DNA from: Oscillospiraceae bacterium
Lineage (GTDB): Bacteria > Bacillota > Clostridia > Oscillospirales > Ruminococcaceae
NCBI GenBank assembly: GCA_017848055.1
Contig: JAGALZ010000046.1
Location: forward strand, 1-64,000
Direction: 5' to 3'
Length of the DNA stretch: 64,000 nucleotides
Part shown: piece after piece, positions 42,466 to 50,591 of the stretch
Layout of the letters: each line of letters starts with the position of its first letter
Position numbering within the stretch: the first letter of the stretch is position 1
The notes under the pieces: generated by a model
Databases searched by the model: none
Told to the model about the DNA's origin: nothing
The model's input: the letters and a program-made list of their open reading frames with translations, nothing else
Translations under genes and position numbers: made by a program

Positions 42466-42822
42466 TTATTCAGAAGTCTTTGGCAGATTTTTGCTAAGAC
42501 CGTAAAGATACGCTTTGAGCAGTTCCTTGTCACTTACCTTAAGATTGCGATAGATGGAAATAACCTCACGTTCATCAGTGTCGAGTATGTCAGAAAGCTG
42601 TAATGCCGACGTACCTTCGTCAAAAAAATCCTTAAGGGTAATCTGAAGTCCGTCGCATATTCTTTCAAGAGTAACAATGCTCGGTATGGTGTTACGCACG
42701 AATATGTTGTTTAGTGAGGAGTATGCCAAATCTGATTCTTTCGCAAGTCTGTAAATTGTCCAGTTTCGCTCGTCGAGAAATTGCTGTATTCTCGTGAGGA
42801 TAAAGTTCTTCTCTTGTTTCAT
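42466..42822 (-). CDS. XRE-family transcriptional regulator
   Basis: 118 residues. HTH_3 domain at the N-terminus (ILTRIQQFLDERNWTIYRLAKESDLAYSSLNNIF, IVTLERICDGLQITLKDFF), then a helical C-terminal part (REVISIYRNLKVSDKELLKAYLYGL) that may dimerise. GAGAGGAG precedes the ATG. Divergent from the BspA-like lipoprotein gene across a 143-base region with three evenly spaced half-sites, so it probably controls that gene and itself. Confidence 0.85.
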   Translation of the reverse strand: MKQEKNFILTRIQQFLDERNWTIYRLAKESDLAYSSLNNIFVRNTIPSIVTLERICDGLQITLKDFFDEGTSALQLSDILDTDEREVISIYRNLKVSDKELLKAYLYGLSKNLPKTSE

Positions 42823-42890
42823 AATGTACTCCTCTCATATTTATATTTTCATTGTACTTTATTTTATATTCTTTTGATAGATGAATAAAT

Positions 42891-42940
42891 GAGTATTAAT
42901 TGCTTGACAAGCATACTCGGTTGAGCTATAATCTGAGTAT
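42891..42940. promoter_or_regulatory. three GAGTAT/ATACTC half-sites at exact 22-base spacing
   Basis: GAGTAT 42891-42896, ATACTC 42913-42918, GAGTAT 42935-42940: alternating orientation, each start 22 bases from the next (about two helical turns). They flank the -35 and -10 of the lipoprotein promoter. Confidence 0.55.
42904..42932 (+). promoter_or_regulatory. promoter for the BspA-like lipoprotein
   Basis: TTGACA (42904-42909) and TATAAT (42927-42932), 17-base spacer, within the GAGTAT/ATACTC array. Confidence 0.85.
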
Positions 42941-42965
42941 AAATATTATATGAGAGGCATTGATT

Positions 42966-44177
42966 ATGAAAAGAATTATATCAGCAATGACAGCGCTTCT
43001 GCTTACCGCATCGCTGCTTGCATCATGCGGAAGTGACAATAACAGCAGCAGTAAAGTGACATCACAACCTGACAGCAGTGTTACTGATTCTTCCATATCC
43101 GATACTGCAGACTCATCAGCACCTGATTCCAGTGTTCCCGGCAACGACGAAATCACGCCAAACGCCGAGAGCGATTTCAAGTATTATGAAATATCTGCAG
43201 AGGATAATAAAGAACTTGCAGGTGGCGTGTGTATCAGTAAATATGTCGGTACTTCTAATAATGTCGTGATTCCTCAGACCATCGGCGGCAAGCAGGTAGT
43301 CGCTATCGACCAGCTGGCATTTTGTCCGTACACGGAAGAGGAAATTATCAATATTCAGGGCGGAACAGAAGGACCTGACGGCGACGATATCGGTCTTTCG
43401 TTGTCATTGGCACTCAATAAGCTTTCAGATATGGAAATCGGTAGATATTACGCTACAGTAAACGGTTCTGAATCTATTGAGGAAATCTATACTAATCTTG
43501 ATAAATATAAGCAGGCACTTTCCACAATATCAAGTATCAGCAGTATTGAGAGTATCAGAATGCCTGCGTCATTAGAGTTTATAGGCTACGGAGCTTTTGC
43601 TTTATGTGTAAACCTTAAATCCGTTGAGGTGTATGAAAAAACAGCGAAGCCTGCCGTGATTGAATGCAAGAACCATATATTCTTTGGATGTGGTAATCTC
43701 GAAAGTATAAATTTTTATGTTAACGATAGTAGGAGCGGCGGTACGGATGACCAGCTTTATGGCTGTATAAACCTTAAGACTGCATACTTGTATCCCGACG
43801 ATGACGGCGAAGTCAATATGTTCTTTACGCTATGTGGATGCAGAAATGTAAAGGAAATTTATATTGCTGATGGCACAACTTATCTTGCAGGTAATTCAGG
43901 TGTAGGAGGAATGGGAGGTGACCTCGTTTCATATGATACAGAATTTATCCTTTATGAATATGGTATTGAAAAGATTCATCTGCCGTTTACTTTAAAAGAA
44001 ATGAAGGAACATACTTTCTGTACAGACACAAACGAAACTCTGGACAGCTTTATTCTCGGCGAAGAAGAACCACCGTGCAATGGTATTATGAATGAGAATA
44101 TCACCATAATCACCCCCGCAGGCTCTTATGCCGAGCAGTTTGCAAAGGATAACGGAATAAAGTACGAAAACGAATAG
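42966..44177 (+). CDS. lipoprotein with BspA-like leucine-rich repeats
   Basis: 403 residues. Lipoprotein signal MKRIISAMTALLLTASLLASC (lipid Cys at 21), a Ser/Asp-rich linker (about 22-70), then LRR_5/BspA-type repeats: VVIPQTIGGKQVVAIDQLAF, SIRMPASLEFIGYGAFALC, LKSVEVYEK, VKEIYIADGTTYLAG, IEKIHLPFTLKEMKEHTF, and the common end ITPAGSYAEQFAKDNGI. Such proteins are surface-exposed and often bind host or substrate surfaces. Probably controlled by the divergent XRE regulator. Confidence 0.85.
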   Translation: MKRIISAMTALLLTASLLASCGSDNNSSSKVTSQPDSSVTDSSISDTADSSAPDSSVPGNDEITPNAESDFKYYEISAEDNKELAGGVCISKYVGTSNNVVIPQTIGGKQVVAIDQLAFCPYTEEEIINIQGGTEGPDGDDIGLSLSLALNKLSDMEIGRYYATVNGSESIEEIYTNLDKYKQALSTISSISSIESIRMPASLEFIGYGAFALCVNLKSVEVYEKTAKPAVIECKNHIFFGCGNLESINFYVNDSRSGGTDDQLYGCINLKTAYLYPDDDGEVNMFFTLCGCRNVKEIYIADGTTYLAGNSGVGGMGGDLVSYDTEFILYEYGIEKIHLPFTLKEMKEHTFCTDTNETLDSFILGEEEPPCNGIMNENITIITPAGSYAEQFAKDNGIKYENE

Positions 44178-44183
44178 ATATAA

Positions 44184-44216
44184 AAATGCCCCGTGTTTTT
44201 CACAGGGCATTTCTGT
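44184..44216. terminator. terminator between lipoprotein and cotJC
   Basis: AAATGCCCCGTG / CACAGGGCATTT with one mismatch and loop TTTTT; T-rich on both strands. Confidence 0.7.
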
Positions 44217-44220
44217 TTTG

Positions 44221-44817
44221 CTATTTGTCAAAGCTTGGATTTATTGCATAGAAGTTCTTGGAATCAAGCATATCCTGAACAAGCCTGAGTCCCTCGCCGA
44301 AACGCTGGAAGTGAACAACTTCACGTTCTCTGAGGAACTTGATAGGGTCACGTACATCCGGGTCATCAATCAGCCTTAGAAGATTATCATAAGTCTTTCT
44401 TGCCTTCTGCTCTGCTGCCAGGTCTTCAGACATATCAGCAATCGCATCGCCTGTAGACTGAATGTAAGCCGCAGTAAACGGAACGCCGGTAGCCGCAGCA
44501 GGATAAATGCCCGTGGTGTGGTCAACGAAGTATGCGTCAAAGCCACCCTTTCTGATTTCCTTTTCGGTGAGATTTCTTGTCAGCTGGAAAATGATAGCCG
44601 ATATCATTTCCATATGACCCAATTCCTCAGTGCCGATGTCGGTTAAAATTCCCTGAATCTGACGGCAAGGAGCAGAGTAACGCTGGTTGAGATATCTCAT
44701 TGAAGCACCCAGTTCGCCATCAGGACCGCCAAGCTGGCTCATGATAAGCTTTGCAAGTGCAGGGTCAGGATTTTTGATGTTTACCGGATACTGAAGCATT
44801 TTCTTGTATTGCCACAT
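44221..44817 (-). CDS. cotJC: spore coat protein CotJC (manganese-catalase family)
   Basis: 198 residues. A ferritin-like four-helix protein of the manganese-catalase family, found in the inner spore coat. Seen: YPVNIKNPDPALAKLIMSQLGG, LTDIGTEELGHMEMI (E and E..H metal ligands), GDAIADMSEDLAAEQKARKTYDNLL and LREREVVHFQRFGE. Its ATG overlaps the cotJB stop by one base (TGATG). Last gene of cotJABC. Confidence 0.93.
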   Translation of the reverse strand: MWQYKKMLQYPVNIKNPDPALAKLIMSQLGGPDGELGASMRYLNQRYSAPCRQIQGILTDIGTEELGHMEMISAIIFQLTRNLTEKEIRKGGFDAYFVDHTTGIYPAAATGVPFTAAYIQSTGDAIADMSEDLAAEQKARKTYDNLLRLIDDPDVRDPIKFLREREVVHFQRFGEGLRLVQDMLDSKNFYAINPSFDK

Positions 44818-45077
44818 CAGCTTTCACCCCTTTCCCATGGAAATGCGCAGGTTGCCCATGTCCATCTGTCGTCACTGATAACACCCTCAGCCGTTAAAGG
44901 GCCATAGGTCTTTTCAAATTGCTCAACAAGCTTTTCTTTGAGTGCCTTGTGCTTGTTGAAGTAGTCGAGCGCCTCTTTGCAGTCAGCGTGGCTGTCAAGA
45001 TAAAGCATTACGTCAACCATAGCAAATGCCTCGTCCTGAATTTTTCTCATAAGCTTCTGCTTATCAGAAAGAGCCAT
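44817..45077 (-). CDS. cotJB: spore coat protein CotJB
   Basis: 86 residues from ATG 45077, with AGGAGG 9 bases upstream. Seen: LMRKIQDEAFAMVDVMLYLDSHADCKEALDYF and a C-terminus rich in Trp (WTWATCAFPWERG), as in CotJB. The start lies inside the cotJA end (14-base overlap), showing coupling. Confidence 0.9.
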   Translation of the reverse strand: MALSDKQKLMRKIQDEAFAMVDVMLYLDSHADCKEALDYFNKHKALKEKLVEQFEKTYGPLTAEGVISDDRWTWATCAFPWERGES

Positions 45078-45315
45078 ACCTGTCAGCCTCCTTTCCGATA
45101 AAAGGAAGGTCAAGGCTTGGGAAAATAGTTCCTCTTGAATGCGCAAGCTCAGTATCGTAAGGCTCCTCCCATTTCTGGTAAGGAACGTACATCATACCTA
45201 TAGGCGTATCCTTTGGAAATCTTCCCTTAACCTCCTTGCACTCACAAACCTTAGCAGGACTGTCTTCATCTGCACCAATAAGCTTGTGAACAAGTTCGTT
45301 AGCTAAGTTTTCCAC
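45064..45315 (-). CDS. cotJA: spore coat-associated protein CotJA
   Basis: 83 residues. Matches the CotJA pattern: GMMYVPYQKWEEPYDTELAHSRGTIFPSLDLPF. GGAG precedes the start. First gene of the cotJABC operon; in Bacillus this operon is read by sigma-E in the mother cell. I could not find a convincing sigma-E promoter upstream; an inverted repeat AGGCTT-C-AAGCCT is present in the leader. Confidence 0.88.
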   Translation of the reverse strand: MENLANELVHKLIGADEDSPAKVCECKEVKGRFPKDTPIGMMYVPYQKWEEPYDTELAHSRGTIFPSLDLPFIGKEADRYGSF

Positions 45316-45428
45316 AATGTATTCTCCTTTGTTATTGTAGTGTAAGGCTTCAAGCCTCTGTATATCCTATTCGAAGTCAAAGCAGAATGTGACATATTTC
45401 GCTAAGAAGAAGTTTTTTGAAAAAGTAC

Positions 45429-45457
45429 TTGCAATTTTTATTTCCATGTGGTATAAT
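45429..45457 (+). promoter_or_regulatory. promoter for secG-rnr
   Basis: TTGCAA (45429-45434) and TATAAT (45452-45457), 17-base spacer. Confidence 0.75.
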
Positions 45458-45499
45458 TCAATAGTATGTTAGTAGAAAATACTATGGAGGTATATTATA

Positions 45500-45757
45500 A
45501 TGTCAGCAATTGAAGGAATCTTAGGTTGCGTGCTTTTGGTAGCATGCCTTATTATCATTTTAATAGTTCTTATTCAGGAAGGTAAGGACCAGGGACTTAC
45601 TTCTGCTGTCGGCGGTGGTTCAACAGATACATTCTTTGGTAAGAATGAAAGCCGTACAAAGGAAGCAAAGCTTAACAGATGGACAAAGTTTGCAGCATTT
45701 CTTTTCTTCGTTATTACACTTGTTGTAAACATCGTTGTTCCTTTTGTAACAAAGTAA
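45500..45757 (+). CDS. secG: protein-export membrane protein SecG
   Basis: 85 residues with two membrane helices (about 5-25 and 60-82) around the conserved SecG loop (LIQEGKDQGLTSAVGGGSTDTFFGKN). Part of the SecYEG translocon. GGAGG lies 10 bases before the ATG. Upstream of rnr, the usual order in Firmicutes, with a terminator in between. Confidence 0.94.
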   Translation: MSAIEGILGCVLLVACLIIILIVLIQEGKDQGLTSAVGGGSTDTFFGKNESRTKEAKLNRWTKFAAFLFFVITLVVNIVVPFVTK

Positions 45758-45764
45758 AAGGCAG

Positions 45765-45792
45765 TCCTCCCGCTTTTCGGGAGGATTTTTTT
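45765..45792 (+). terminator. terminator between secG and rnr
   Basis: TCCTCCCG / CGGGAGGA, 5-base loop, T7. rnr starts 25 bases later, so it relies on read-through or an unseen promoter. Confidence 0.85.
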
Positions 45793-45816
45793 ATAGAAAA
45801 ATTTATAGGAGAAAAA

Positions 45817-47958
45817 ATGAAGAAAACAGACTATCAGAAAATTATAATCGAAAAGCTCAAAAAAATGCAGAAGAAAACAATCAAGTTCAAACACCTTCTT
45901 GCGGATATGAAAAAATCCGTCCGTAAGTTTGACTTTGATGCATTCACTGCAGCACTCGAAAAGCTCAAGAAAATAGGCGAAGTAGGGGAAAATGAAAAGG
46001 GAATTTTCCTTATTGATAAGAAGAAGCTCTTGAAGTGTGAAGTCGTAAGAGTCAGCAAAAGCTTCGGCTTTGTAAAGAATCTTGCCGACGGTGAAGAATA
46101 CTTCGTCCCGGGCAAGCTCCTCAAGGGCGCACTGCCTACAGATATCGTGCTCTGTATGCCAATCAAAAGCTACGGCCAGTCACCTGAAGCCGAGGTGGTT
46201 GTCGTTGCAGCAGAAAACTGTAACCGCTTTACGGGCGATATCGTCTCAGAGTTCGGTAAGCTCAGAATTATGCCAGATAACCTATCAAAGCACGCTATGG
46301 ATTTTGAAAATCCCGATAAGCTCCCGCTTAGTGAAGGCGATAAGGTTATGGCACAGATTATCAGAAGAGGAAGCTCGCATTCCGAGCATCTGTGTAAGGT
46401 CGTGTCCTCTTTCGGAAGCTCGCTCAAAGCATCAGTGTGTGCTCTCTCAGTGCTTGATGTTAACGGAGTAACACCTGTTTTCCCACCCGAGGTTATCGCA
46501 AATGCAAGAGAGGTCAGCGACTACCGTGAGATTTCACGTCAGACAGCAAACAGACTCGACCTGCGAGAGCAGCCGATTTTCACAATCGATAGCGCAGATA
46601 CTAAAGATATCGACGACGCAATTTCTGTAGAAAAAACCGAAAACGGTTATAAGCTCGGTGTCCATATAGCGGACGTTTCTCATTATGTTACACCGAAATC
46701 ACCCCTTGATGACGAAGCTTTAAGACGTGGAACAAGTGTGTATTATGCAAACAGAGTAGTACCGATGCTTCCGAAAGAGCTGTCAAACGGAATCTGTTCG
46801 CTCAACCCGAATGAGGACAGACTGGCATTTTCCTGCCTTATGGAACTTGACAGCGAGGGCGTAGTTAAGGCTTTCGAGTTTAAAAAGACAGTAATATGCT
46901 CTAAGGTCAAGGGTGTCTACAGCGAGATAAACAAAATCCTTGCAGGAGAAAAGACTGACGAGCTCTGCGAAAAATATGCTTGCGTAACAGATAGCTTTGA
47001 TGCTATGTATGAGCTTTCGCAAAAGCTTGCCAAGAGAAAAGTATCAAGAGGTGCTCCGTCACTCGAAAGTGTCGAGAGTAAGCTTGTTATAAGCGATGAA
47101 GATATCTGCGTGGGCGTTGTTCCGAGAAGCAGAGGAGTCAGCGAAGAAATTATCGAGGACTTTATGCTCCTTGCAAATGAGAGTGCCGCACGCTTTGCAA
47201 GAGAAAATAAACTCCCGTTTGTATACCGTGTTCACGAAGACCCAAGCGCTGAAAAGCTCGCAACCCTCAAGGGATATCTGACACTTCTGAACGTGCCGTT
47301 CCCGAATAATAAAATGCAGTTTTCGCCTAAGGATTTTTCTGATATACTGGAGAGAACAAAGGGAGAAAGCTGTCAGCTTGCAGTGAATAATATGGTGCTT
47401 CGTTCAATGGCAAAGGCAAAGTATTCGGTTGACCCTATCGGACATTTCGGTTTAGTACTTTCCGACTATGCACACTTCACTTCGCCGATAAGACGTTACC
47501 CCGATCTTGCAATCCACCGCATAATGTCGCAGTTCCTTTCGGGAACATCAGCCGAGGAATGCCGACAAAAGTTCTCAGCCTTTGCCGATTTCGCAGCCGA
47601 TAATTCGACAAATACAGAAATCCGTGCAATGACAATAGAGCGTGAGTGTGAAGAGAAATATAAGGCAGAGTATATGAAGCAGAAAATAGGTCAGCAGCTT
47701 GAAGGCGTGATTTCATCTGTTACAAGCTTCGGTGTGTTCGTAACCCTGCCCGATACCTGCGAGGGCCTCGTCCATATCGATACACTCCCCGAAGGCGAGT
47801 ACTACTTCGATGGAGCCGTGTCACTGAAGAATATGAATACCGGCGATAAATTCACCGTAGGTGACCCGATGTTAATCGAGGTTATCAATGTAAATGTCAG
47901 CGCAGGTAAGGTCGATTTTGCACCCGTCTATGACGATGACTATTTTGATGAATACTAA
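45817..47958 (+). CDS. rnr: ribonuclease R
   Basis: 713 residues; ATG 45817 with TAGGAG upstream (the frame opens earlier but there is no good start). A 3'-5' exoribonuclease for structured RNA and quality control. Order: N-terminal helical/winged domain, cold-shock domains (about 70-230), RNB catalytic domain with metal carboxylates in TIDSADTKDIDDAISVE, HFTSPIRRYPDLAIHR, and the C-terminal S1 domain (GVISSVTSFGVFVTL). smpB and ssrA, often next to rnr, are not seen downstream. Confidence 0.95.
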   Translation: MKKTDYQKIIIEKLKKMQKKTIKFKHLLADMKKSVRKFDFDAFTAALEKLKKIGEVGENEKGIFLIDKKKLLKCEVVRVSKSFGFVKNLADGEEYFVPGKLLKGALPTDIVLCMPIKSYGQSPEAEVVVVAAENCNRFTGDIVSEFGKLRIMPDNLSKHAMDFENPDKLPLSEGDKVMAQIIRRGSSHSEHLCKVVSSFGSSLKASVCALSVLDVNGVTPVFPPEVIANAREVSDYREISRQTANRLDLREQPIFTIDSADTKDIDDAISVEKTENGYKLGVHIADVSHYVTPKSPLDDEALRRGTSVYYANRVVPMLPKELSNGICSLNPNEDRLAFSCLMELDSEGVVKAFEFKKTVICSKVKGVYSEINKILAGEKTDELCEKYACVTDSFDAMYELSQKLAKRKVSRGAPSLESVESKLVISDEDICVGVVPRSRGVSEEIIEDFMLLANESAARFARENKLPFVYRVHEDPSAEKLATLKGYLTLLNVPFPNNKMQFSPKDFSDILERTKGESCQLAVNNMVLRSMAKAKYSVDPIGHFGLVLSDYAHFTSPIRRYPDLAIHRIMSQFLSGTSAEECRQKFSAFADFAADNSTNTEIRAMTIERECEEKYKAEYMKQKIGQQLEGVISSVTSFGVFVTLPDTCEGLVHIDTLPEGEYYFDGAVSLKNMNTGDKFTVGDPMLIEVINVNVSAGKVDFAPVYDDDYFDEY

Positions 47959-47988
47959 ACAGCGACAAATGCTAATGACTGTAAGTAA

Positions 47989-48030
47989 AAAATCCAGGGA
48001 AGATTTGATTTCTTCTCTGGATTTTGTTTG
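47989..48030 (+). terminator. terminator after rnr
   Basis: 15-bp stem AAAATCCAGGGAAGA / TCTTCTCTGGATTTT with a 7-base loop. Confidence 0.8.
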
Positions 48031-48035
48031 TGTGA

Positions 48036-48155
48036 TTATTCTTGATAAATGAGGTGTTGTACGCCACCGTCAATGTGCTCTATAAGCGTTGCAGTGTTTG
48101 TCGGATAAACTTCTATATTTTTCAGTTCGTTTAAAGGAATCCAGTGAAATTCCAT
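48036..48155 (-). pseudogene. C-terminal remnant of a NUDIX hydrolase
   Basis: 39 codons on the minus strand. The string EFHWIPLNELKNIEVYPTNT is typical of the C-terminal end of NUDIX hydrolases (hxWhxxxELxxhxhxPxxh). The NUDIX box itself is missing and the frame upstream runs into TAG within eight codons. The rest of the 47959-48304 gap holds the rnr terminator and a promoter. Confidence 0.55.
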
Positions 48156-48227
48156 AAAACATAATCTGAAGCTTAACTAATTATAACAAGTCAGATTATA
48201 AGTGTCAACCGGATAAGGAGCCTACCA

Positions 48228-48256
48228 TTGACTATACCGATGCGCTTTGTTATAAT
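48228..48256 (+). promoter_or_regulatory. promoter for the unknown gene at 48305
   Basis: TTGACT (48228-48233) and TATAAT (48251-48256), 17-base spacer. Confidence 0.7.
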
Positions 48257-48304
48257 AAATATAGTAGGGACAACACTTTAATGTCAGGACAGGAGATGGA
48301 AAAA

Positions 48305-48832
48305 ATGTATTCAGATATCGTATACCGAGCAGGAGATGAGAAAGCTCTGTTATCGGAATTTCTCATGCAGACAGATAACGATTCGCTGAAGTTTGAAGTT
48401 TCAACATTTCAAGCACATATGCTTGAGGAAGAAAATGTTCTGGCGTTGCATTATGCCGACGGCGGAGCGCAGGGTGAACCCGGCCTCGTGGCTATCTTGT
48501 ACCGTACGCAGCAAGGTGTTCAGATTCTCGTTGAGAATTACATTTACGGTCATCTGAATTTAGATATACTTATTCAGATGTTTCCAATGCTCAAAAATTT
48601 CGATAACCGCCATCGACTGATTCCGCGTAGCTTGTCAGAAGAAAACTTCGAGCTTCCGGAGGATTGGCGATATCTGTATATGGGAGCAATGAACCACCTG
48701 TTTTTGAGAAAAGAGCTTTTCGCTAAAGCGCATTCGTTTATTGATGCCTATTTGAAAAACGGCGGATATTCATGGAGAATGTTTTCTGCTGTAGCATGGC
48801 TTTGTCAGGCAAAAGAAACCGACTCAGACTAA
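48305..48832 (+). CDS. unrecognised soluble protein
   Basis: 175 residues from ATG 48305 (AGGAG 9 bases upstream); two upstream in-frame ATGs (48281, 48296) would add up to 8 residues but have poorer sites. Mixed alpha/beta composition, no signal peptide and no membrane helix. Visible elements: LALHYADGG, GLVAILYRTQQGVQILVENYIYG, LPEDWRYLYMGAMNHLFLRKELF and the tail WRMFSAVAWLCQ. No family recognised. Isolated gene with promoter and terminator, next to a NUDIX remnant. Confidence 0.65.
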   Translation: MYSDIVYRAGDEKALLSEFLMQTDNDSLKFEVSTFQAHMLEEENVLALHYADGGAQGEPGLVAILYRTQQGVQILVENYIYGHLNLDILIQMFPMLKNFDNRHRLIPRSLSEENFELPEDWRYLYMGAMNHLFLRKELFAKAHSFIDAYLKNGGYSWRMFSAVAWLCQAKETDSD

Positions 48833-48840
48833 AGTAATTA

Positions 48841-48874
48841 ACCCGTGAAGATAATTCTTCACGGGTCTTGTTTT
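48841..48874 (+). terminator. terminator after the unknown gene
   Basis: ACCCGTGAAG / CTTCACGGGT, loop ATAATT, then a T-rich stretch. Confidence 0.85.
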
Positions 48875-48909
48875 AATTGTTCGCTAAAAAATAAAATGCT
48901 TTTATTCTA

Positions 48910-49743
48910 TTATAACAGCCTCGAGATATCATCGGGAATCGGTGCCTCAACGATTATATCTTCACCGCTGATAGGATGAATAATTATGAGCTTCGAGCAG
49001 TGAAGAGCCTGCCGACCGATGTCCTTGCAGTCGCCGCCGTACATATCATCACCCGCCAAAGGGAAACCGATGTGTGCCATGTGAACTCGTATCTGATGAG
49101 TGCGTCCCGTTTCAAGATTAATCTCAAGAAGGGTATAACCGTTCTTTATAGCAATCGGTTTGTAGTGTGTGACAGCCCTCTGACCGTCCGACCTTACGCA
49201 CCGCAGAATAATGCTTTCCTTCTCCCTGGCAATCGGAGCATCAACAGTACCACATTGGGTTATCTCTCCGCACACAACCGCCATATATGTTTTTTCAATC
49301 GAGTGCTGAAGCTTTTTGGCACTGTAAGCGTCCTTTGCAATACAGCAAAGCCCCGATGTGTCCCTGTCTAGTCTGTTTACAGGGCGGAAAGTAAGAGTAG
49401 GGTGCATTGCCGAAAAGAAATTTCCCAGCGTGTCACCCTGGTGCTTTATCGACGGATGAACCGGCATAAACGGCGGTTTGTCGTATACAACAAAAAATTC
49501 GTCCTCGTATGCACTGTTCACAAATAGTCCGCTTGCACCCTCAAGAGAGCGTTCGTCCTCTTTGAATATAGAGATTGTGTCGCCGCTTTGCACTATATCA
49601 ATTGTGCGGGCCGCAAGACCGTTTTTGCAGATTCCGTTTTCTACTCTTTTGAGCTTTGTAATAAGTCTTCTTGAAACTCCGTTCTCCCTCAGAATTTCCT
49701 CAACCGACGCACCGCTTCTCTCGCAGATAAAAACTATCTTCAA
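48910..49743 (-). CDS. RluA-family pseudouridine synthase
   Basis: 277 residues. Isomerises uridine in rRNA or tRNA. N-terminal S4-like region (SVEEILRENGVSRRLITKLKR), catalytic motif RPVNRLDRDTSGLCC with its Asp, TYMAVVCGE, and the late LLEINLETGRTHQIRVHMAHIGFPLAGDDMYGG. RluD/YlyB-like; the target is not decidable. The start overlaps the membrane protein stop by 4 bases (ATGA). Confidence 0.9.
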   Translation of the reverse strand: MKIVFICERSGASVEEILRENGVSRRLITKLKRVENGICKNGLAARTIDIVQSGDTISIFKEDERSLEGASGLFVNSAYEDEFFVVYDKPPFMPVHPSIKHQGDTLGNFFSAMHPTLTFRPVNRLDRDTSGLCCIAKDAYSAKKLQHSIEKTYMAVVCGEITQCGTVDAPIAREKESIILRCVRSDGQRAVTHYKPIAIKNGYTLLEINLETGRTHQIRVHMAHIGFPLAGDDMYGGDCKDIGRQALHCSKLIIIHPISGEDIIVEAPIPDDISRLL

Positions 49744-50555
49744 GCCTTCTGCTCCTTCTGAGAGATGTATTCATTGAGCTTTTCTTCGGTTACAAGGCTC
49801 TGACAGAAGATAGTGATACTCATATTGTAATAGGGGAGAATAACAATAATCGGAATTATCAAAAGGCATAAGAGAAGGTATTTGGCAAATGAAAGCAAAA
49901 AGAGAATATACCTCAGAGTATTTCCTTTCATAAGCTTTACCGAAAGTGCAAAAGCGTGAGTAATCTTAATGTCCTTCCTTGCCGCAAGAATAAAAGGAAT
50001 AAGCCTCAGCTTGATTTTCATAAATATAAATAGGAATAGCAGAATTATCGCAATCAGAAGGCTAAGCATAAACATCATAAGATTTGTCGTGTTCATTTGT
50101 GCCTTCGCCTGTTCAATGTAGTAGTATACAGCCATTACCGCAAGAAGAAGCGGTATGAATAAAACAGCCTGATAAATCAGCGATATTGTCTGAATACATA
50201 TTGTCTTAACGTAGTATCCGAAGCCCTGGTGCCTCATTGCCCATCGAGCTCCGATAAAGTTGACGCCATTGGAAAGAGAAGCGTAAATACTCCTCATATA
50301 TCCTATTTCCGGAACGAACATAAGATAGTAAGCGATGACTCTTGCCAGAAGCAAACCACCACCCAAAGGTGTCGCAAGATAATCCAAATAGTTCATGTCA
50401 AAAGGCTCTATCATCGTGTACGAGTGATAAATAAGAACCTCACCTAAAATAACCAGAAGCCCCATCGAAAGCATGGTAACACCAAGAGCAATGCAGTTAC
50501 CCCAGTTACCGCCAAGACGTATCGTCGCAAGCTTCTTTATCTGGTCATTGTTCAC
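49740..50555 (-). CDS. DUF975-like integral membrane protein
   Basis: 271 residues with about six hydrophobic segments. Layout resembles the DUF975 family: a short soluble start (IKKLATIRLGGNWGNCI), a loop with GARWAMRHQGFGYYVKTI, and a late segment KIKLRLIPFILAARKDIKITHAFALSVKLMKGN. Function unknown. Middle gene of a three-gene minus-strand group; it overlaps the pseudouridine synthase start. Confidence 0.6.
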   Translation of the reverse strand: MNNDQIKKLATIRLGGNWGNCIALGVTMLSMGLLVILGEVLIYHSYTMIEPFDMNYLDYLATPLGGGLLLARVIAYYLMFVPEIGYMRSIYASLSNGVNFIGARWAMRHQGFGYYVKTICIQTISLIYQAVLFIPLLLAVMAVYYYIEQAKAQMNTTNLMMFMLSLLIAIILLFLFIFMKIKLRLIPFILAARKDIKITHAFALSVKLMKGNTLRYILFLLSFAKYLLLCLLIIPIIVILPYYNMSITIFCQSLVTEEKLNEYISQKEQKA

Positions 50556-50591
50556 AGCGTACCACCTCCCGTTAAATGTTTTCAGTTCTGT

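Noticed and set aside
45316-45420. Sigma-E promoter upstream of cotJA
   Set aside because: GTCACATT and GATATACA are present on the minus strand but about 19 bases apart, not the 13-15 expected.
47959-48304. smpB/tmRNA expected after rnr
   Set aside because: The region holds only a terminator, a NUDIX remnant and a promoter; no tRNA-like ends or tag frame seen.
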